Positions 6,851 to 7,850 of a DNA stretch of 7,850 nucleotides are shown here, piece by piece. Numbering within the stretch: the first letter of the stretch is position 1; the number at the start of each line of letters is the position of its first letter. The stretch comes from Rickettsiales bacterium (GTDB lineage: Bacteria; Pseudomonadota; Alphaproteobacteria; TMED127), in assembly GCA_002706585.1 (NCBI GenBank), contig PALU01000030.1, positions 2,791 through 10,640 on the forward strand. The letters run 5' to 3'. Position numbers and translations under genes: made by a program. The notes below the pieces were generated by a model. It searched no databases and was not told the origin of the DNA. It saw only the letters and a program-made list of their open reading frames with translations.

Positions 6851-7688
6851 TTGTTTCTTTTTTGCACTTCTTGGACTTCAAATAAAAAAATTTTCATCAA
6901 ATACAAATATTGAAAGTATAGTATTTTTTAGATCTCTTCTAGGTTCAATAATTATAATTATATTTGTAACACTTTTTAAGAGAAAAGATATATCCAGCTT
7001 TGCTGGAATTCAAAATTTCAGAATTTTTATTTTACGTTCAATTTTTGGAACTTGTGCAATGTATTTTGGATATAAAGCCTTAACTTATATTTCACTTTCT
7101 CAAGCAACAACAATAGGTTTCACTAAAGTTTTTTTTACCATCATACTATCATCAATTTTCTTAAATGAAAAAATAGGTAAGAAAAATATTGTTTTTGTTT
7201 TAATTGGTTTTTTGGGTGTATATTTGATTGCTGATCCTAGATATGTGGATATTAATATTGGAATTTATTTAAGTATTTTTTCCGCCTTTGCTGTTTCAGG
7301 TGGCATAATATCAATAGTTTTTTTAACAAAGAAAGAAAATACACTTAAAATTTTATTTTTAAATTCATTAATATCTGCATTTATATATGCAATTATTTTC
7401 TTTGATAAGATTTCAATTGATTTAAATATGAGTTCTTGGTTCTATGTGTCCATTACATGCACAGCACTTTTAGGTCAATATTTTAATACTGAATCTTACA
7501 AGCATGAAAATGCTAGTAGAATAATACTTATGAGTTATTCTAGAATTATATTTGCTAGCATATTCGGTTATTCCTTTTTAAATGAAACTTTATCTTTTAA
7601 CGATTTATTAGGTTTTTTTATAATCGTGATTACAACAATGGTTGTGTCTAAAAAAAATAAAAAAATTAAAAATCAAGGACAAGGGTAA
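6822..7688 (+). CDS. EamA/DMT-family transporter, second of a tandem pair
   Basis: A second ten-helix DMT carrier, also 288 residues, whose N-terminus MKKAIFQIISCFFFALL mirrors MKSVIFIIISCFFFSIL of the preceding gene. Other shared positions are VFFRSLLGS (34-42), ISLSQATTIGFTKVF (90-104) and FLNEKIGKKN (113-122); repeat two shows SYSRIIFASIFGYSFLNET (228-246). This points to an old tandem duplication, with the two copies now clearly diverged. The ATG lies 29 bases inside the upstream gene, so expression must be coupled to it. It could be an independent carrier or one half of a heterodimer, as is known for paired small multidrug-resistance proteins; for full-length ten-helix EamA proteins independent function is more likely. 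The last 16 bases overlap the convergent aldo/keto reductase gene. Confidence 0.9.
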   Translation: MKKAIFQIISCFFFALLGLQIKKFSSNTNIESIVFFRSLLGSIIIIIFVTLFKRKDISSFAGIQNFRIFILRSIFGTCAMYFGYKALTYISLSQATTIGFTKVFFTIILSSIFLNEKIGKKNIVFVLIGFLGVYLIADPRYVDINIGIYLSIFSAFAVSGGIISIVFLTKKENTLKILFLNSLISAFIYAIIFFDKISIDLNMSSWFYVSITCTALLGQYFNTESYKHENASRIILMSYSRIIFASIFGYSFLNETLSFNDLLGFFIIVITTMVVSKKNKKIKNQGQG

Positions 7689-7850
7689 GGATTTTCATCA
7701 TGGATTTTTTCTATTTCCTCAATAATATCTGAGGAAAGTTTTATTTTGAAAGAGCTAATATTTTCTTTCAATTGATCTGCGTTTGTTGCGCCAATGATGT
7801 TGCTTGTTAAAAAATTCCTAGAATTAACAAAAGCTAAAGCCATCTGAGAT
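7673..7850 (-). CDS. Aldo/keto reductase, Tas-like (C-terminal 58 residues; 5' end outside window)
   Basis: The minus-strand frame from the right edge to TGA at 7675-7673 encodes the last 58 residues of an aldo/keto reductase, a TIM-barrel NADP(H)-dependent oxidoreductase. SQMALAFVNSRNFLTSNIIG (1-20) and ATNADQLKENISSF (21-34) contain the family's cofactor-binding C-terminal segment. The ending EEIEKIHDENPYPCP closely resembles the end of E. coli Tas-type proteins (AEIEAVH...YPAP). The catalytic Asp/Tyr/Lys/His residues lie outside the window, so the activity cannot be checked. The 3' end overlaps the convergent transporter gene by 16 bases, and on this strand a strongly T-rich stretch (7641-7672 on the map) follows the stop without an obvious stem. 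Confidence 0.85.
   Translation of the reverse strand, partial: SQMALAFVNSRNFLTSNIIGATNADQLKENISSFKIKLSSDIIEEIEKIHDENPYPCP
7714..7747 (+). terminator. Probable intrinsic terminator of the transporter pair
   Basis: A perfect 8-base stem, TTTCCTCA (7714-7721) and TGAGGAAA (7730-7737), with an 8-base loop, is followed by GTTTTATTTT (7738-7747). It starts 26 bases after the stop of the second transporter and has a T-tract only in the plus direction. It lies within the aldo/keto reductase coding sequence, so the same bases also encode that protein. Confidence 0.45.

Overview
The window reads as a piece of a very compact, AT-rich bacterial chromosome (roughly 30% GC by eye). Ten protein-coding genes tile almost all of it. 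By my count only 84 of 7850 bases lie outside coding sequence: 2 + 25 + 4 + 53. An IalB-family secreted protein, a stand-alone cyclic-nucleotide-binding-domain protein, EamA transporters and extreme compaction together suggest a genome-streamlined marine alphaproteobacterium (Pelagibacterales-like, or a similar low-GC lineage). That placement is an inference from gene content and composition, not from a marker gene. I see no rRNA, tRNA, CRISPR array, insertion sequence or phage structural gene.

Layout from left to right: a DAO-type FAD-dependent oxidoreductase, cut by the left edge (1-1227, +). It converges on a leftward two-gene unit, a 459-residue winged-helix/polymerase-like protein (3010-1631) followed after 2 bases by a small cNMP-binding-domain protein (1628-1224). 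A 25-base divergent gap leads to the rightward pair yggT-like (3036-3326) and folD (3326-4225), which overlap by one base. These converge on the leftward pair ialB-like (5930-5409) and argG (5404-4211). A 53-base divergent gap then leads to two tandem EamA/DMT transporters (5984-6850 and 6822-7688, overlapping by 29 bases). These converge on the 3' end of a Tas-like aldo/keto reductase cut by the right edge (7850-7673).

The genes therefore form alternating units, mostly of two genes. Every convergent junction overlaps (4, 15 and 16 bases), and each has a short perfect hairpin nearby. Metabolically the window carries one-carbon folate metabolism (FolD), arginine biosynthesis (ArgG), an amine or amino-acid type flavin oxidoreductase and a probable NADP(H) oxidoreductase. 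Two small-molecule transporters and two envelope proteins (YggT-like and IalB-like) complete the set.

The least understood part is 1224-3010. The 459-residue protein appears to be a divergent member of a proteobacterial hypothetical family with an N-terminal winged helix and a C-terminal region bearing eroded versions of family-A-polymerase-like motifs A and C. It is apparently co-transcribed with a ligand-binding cNMP domain. This is the best candidate for an undescribed system here, but the evidence is remote motif similarity and gene order only.
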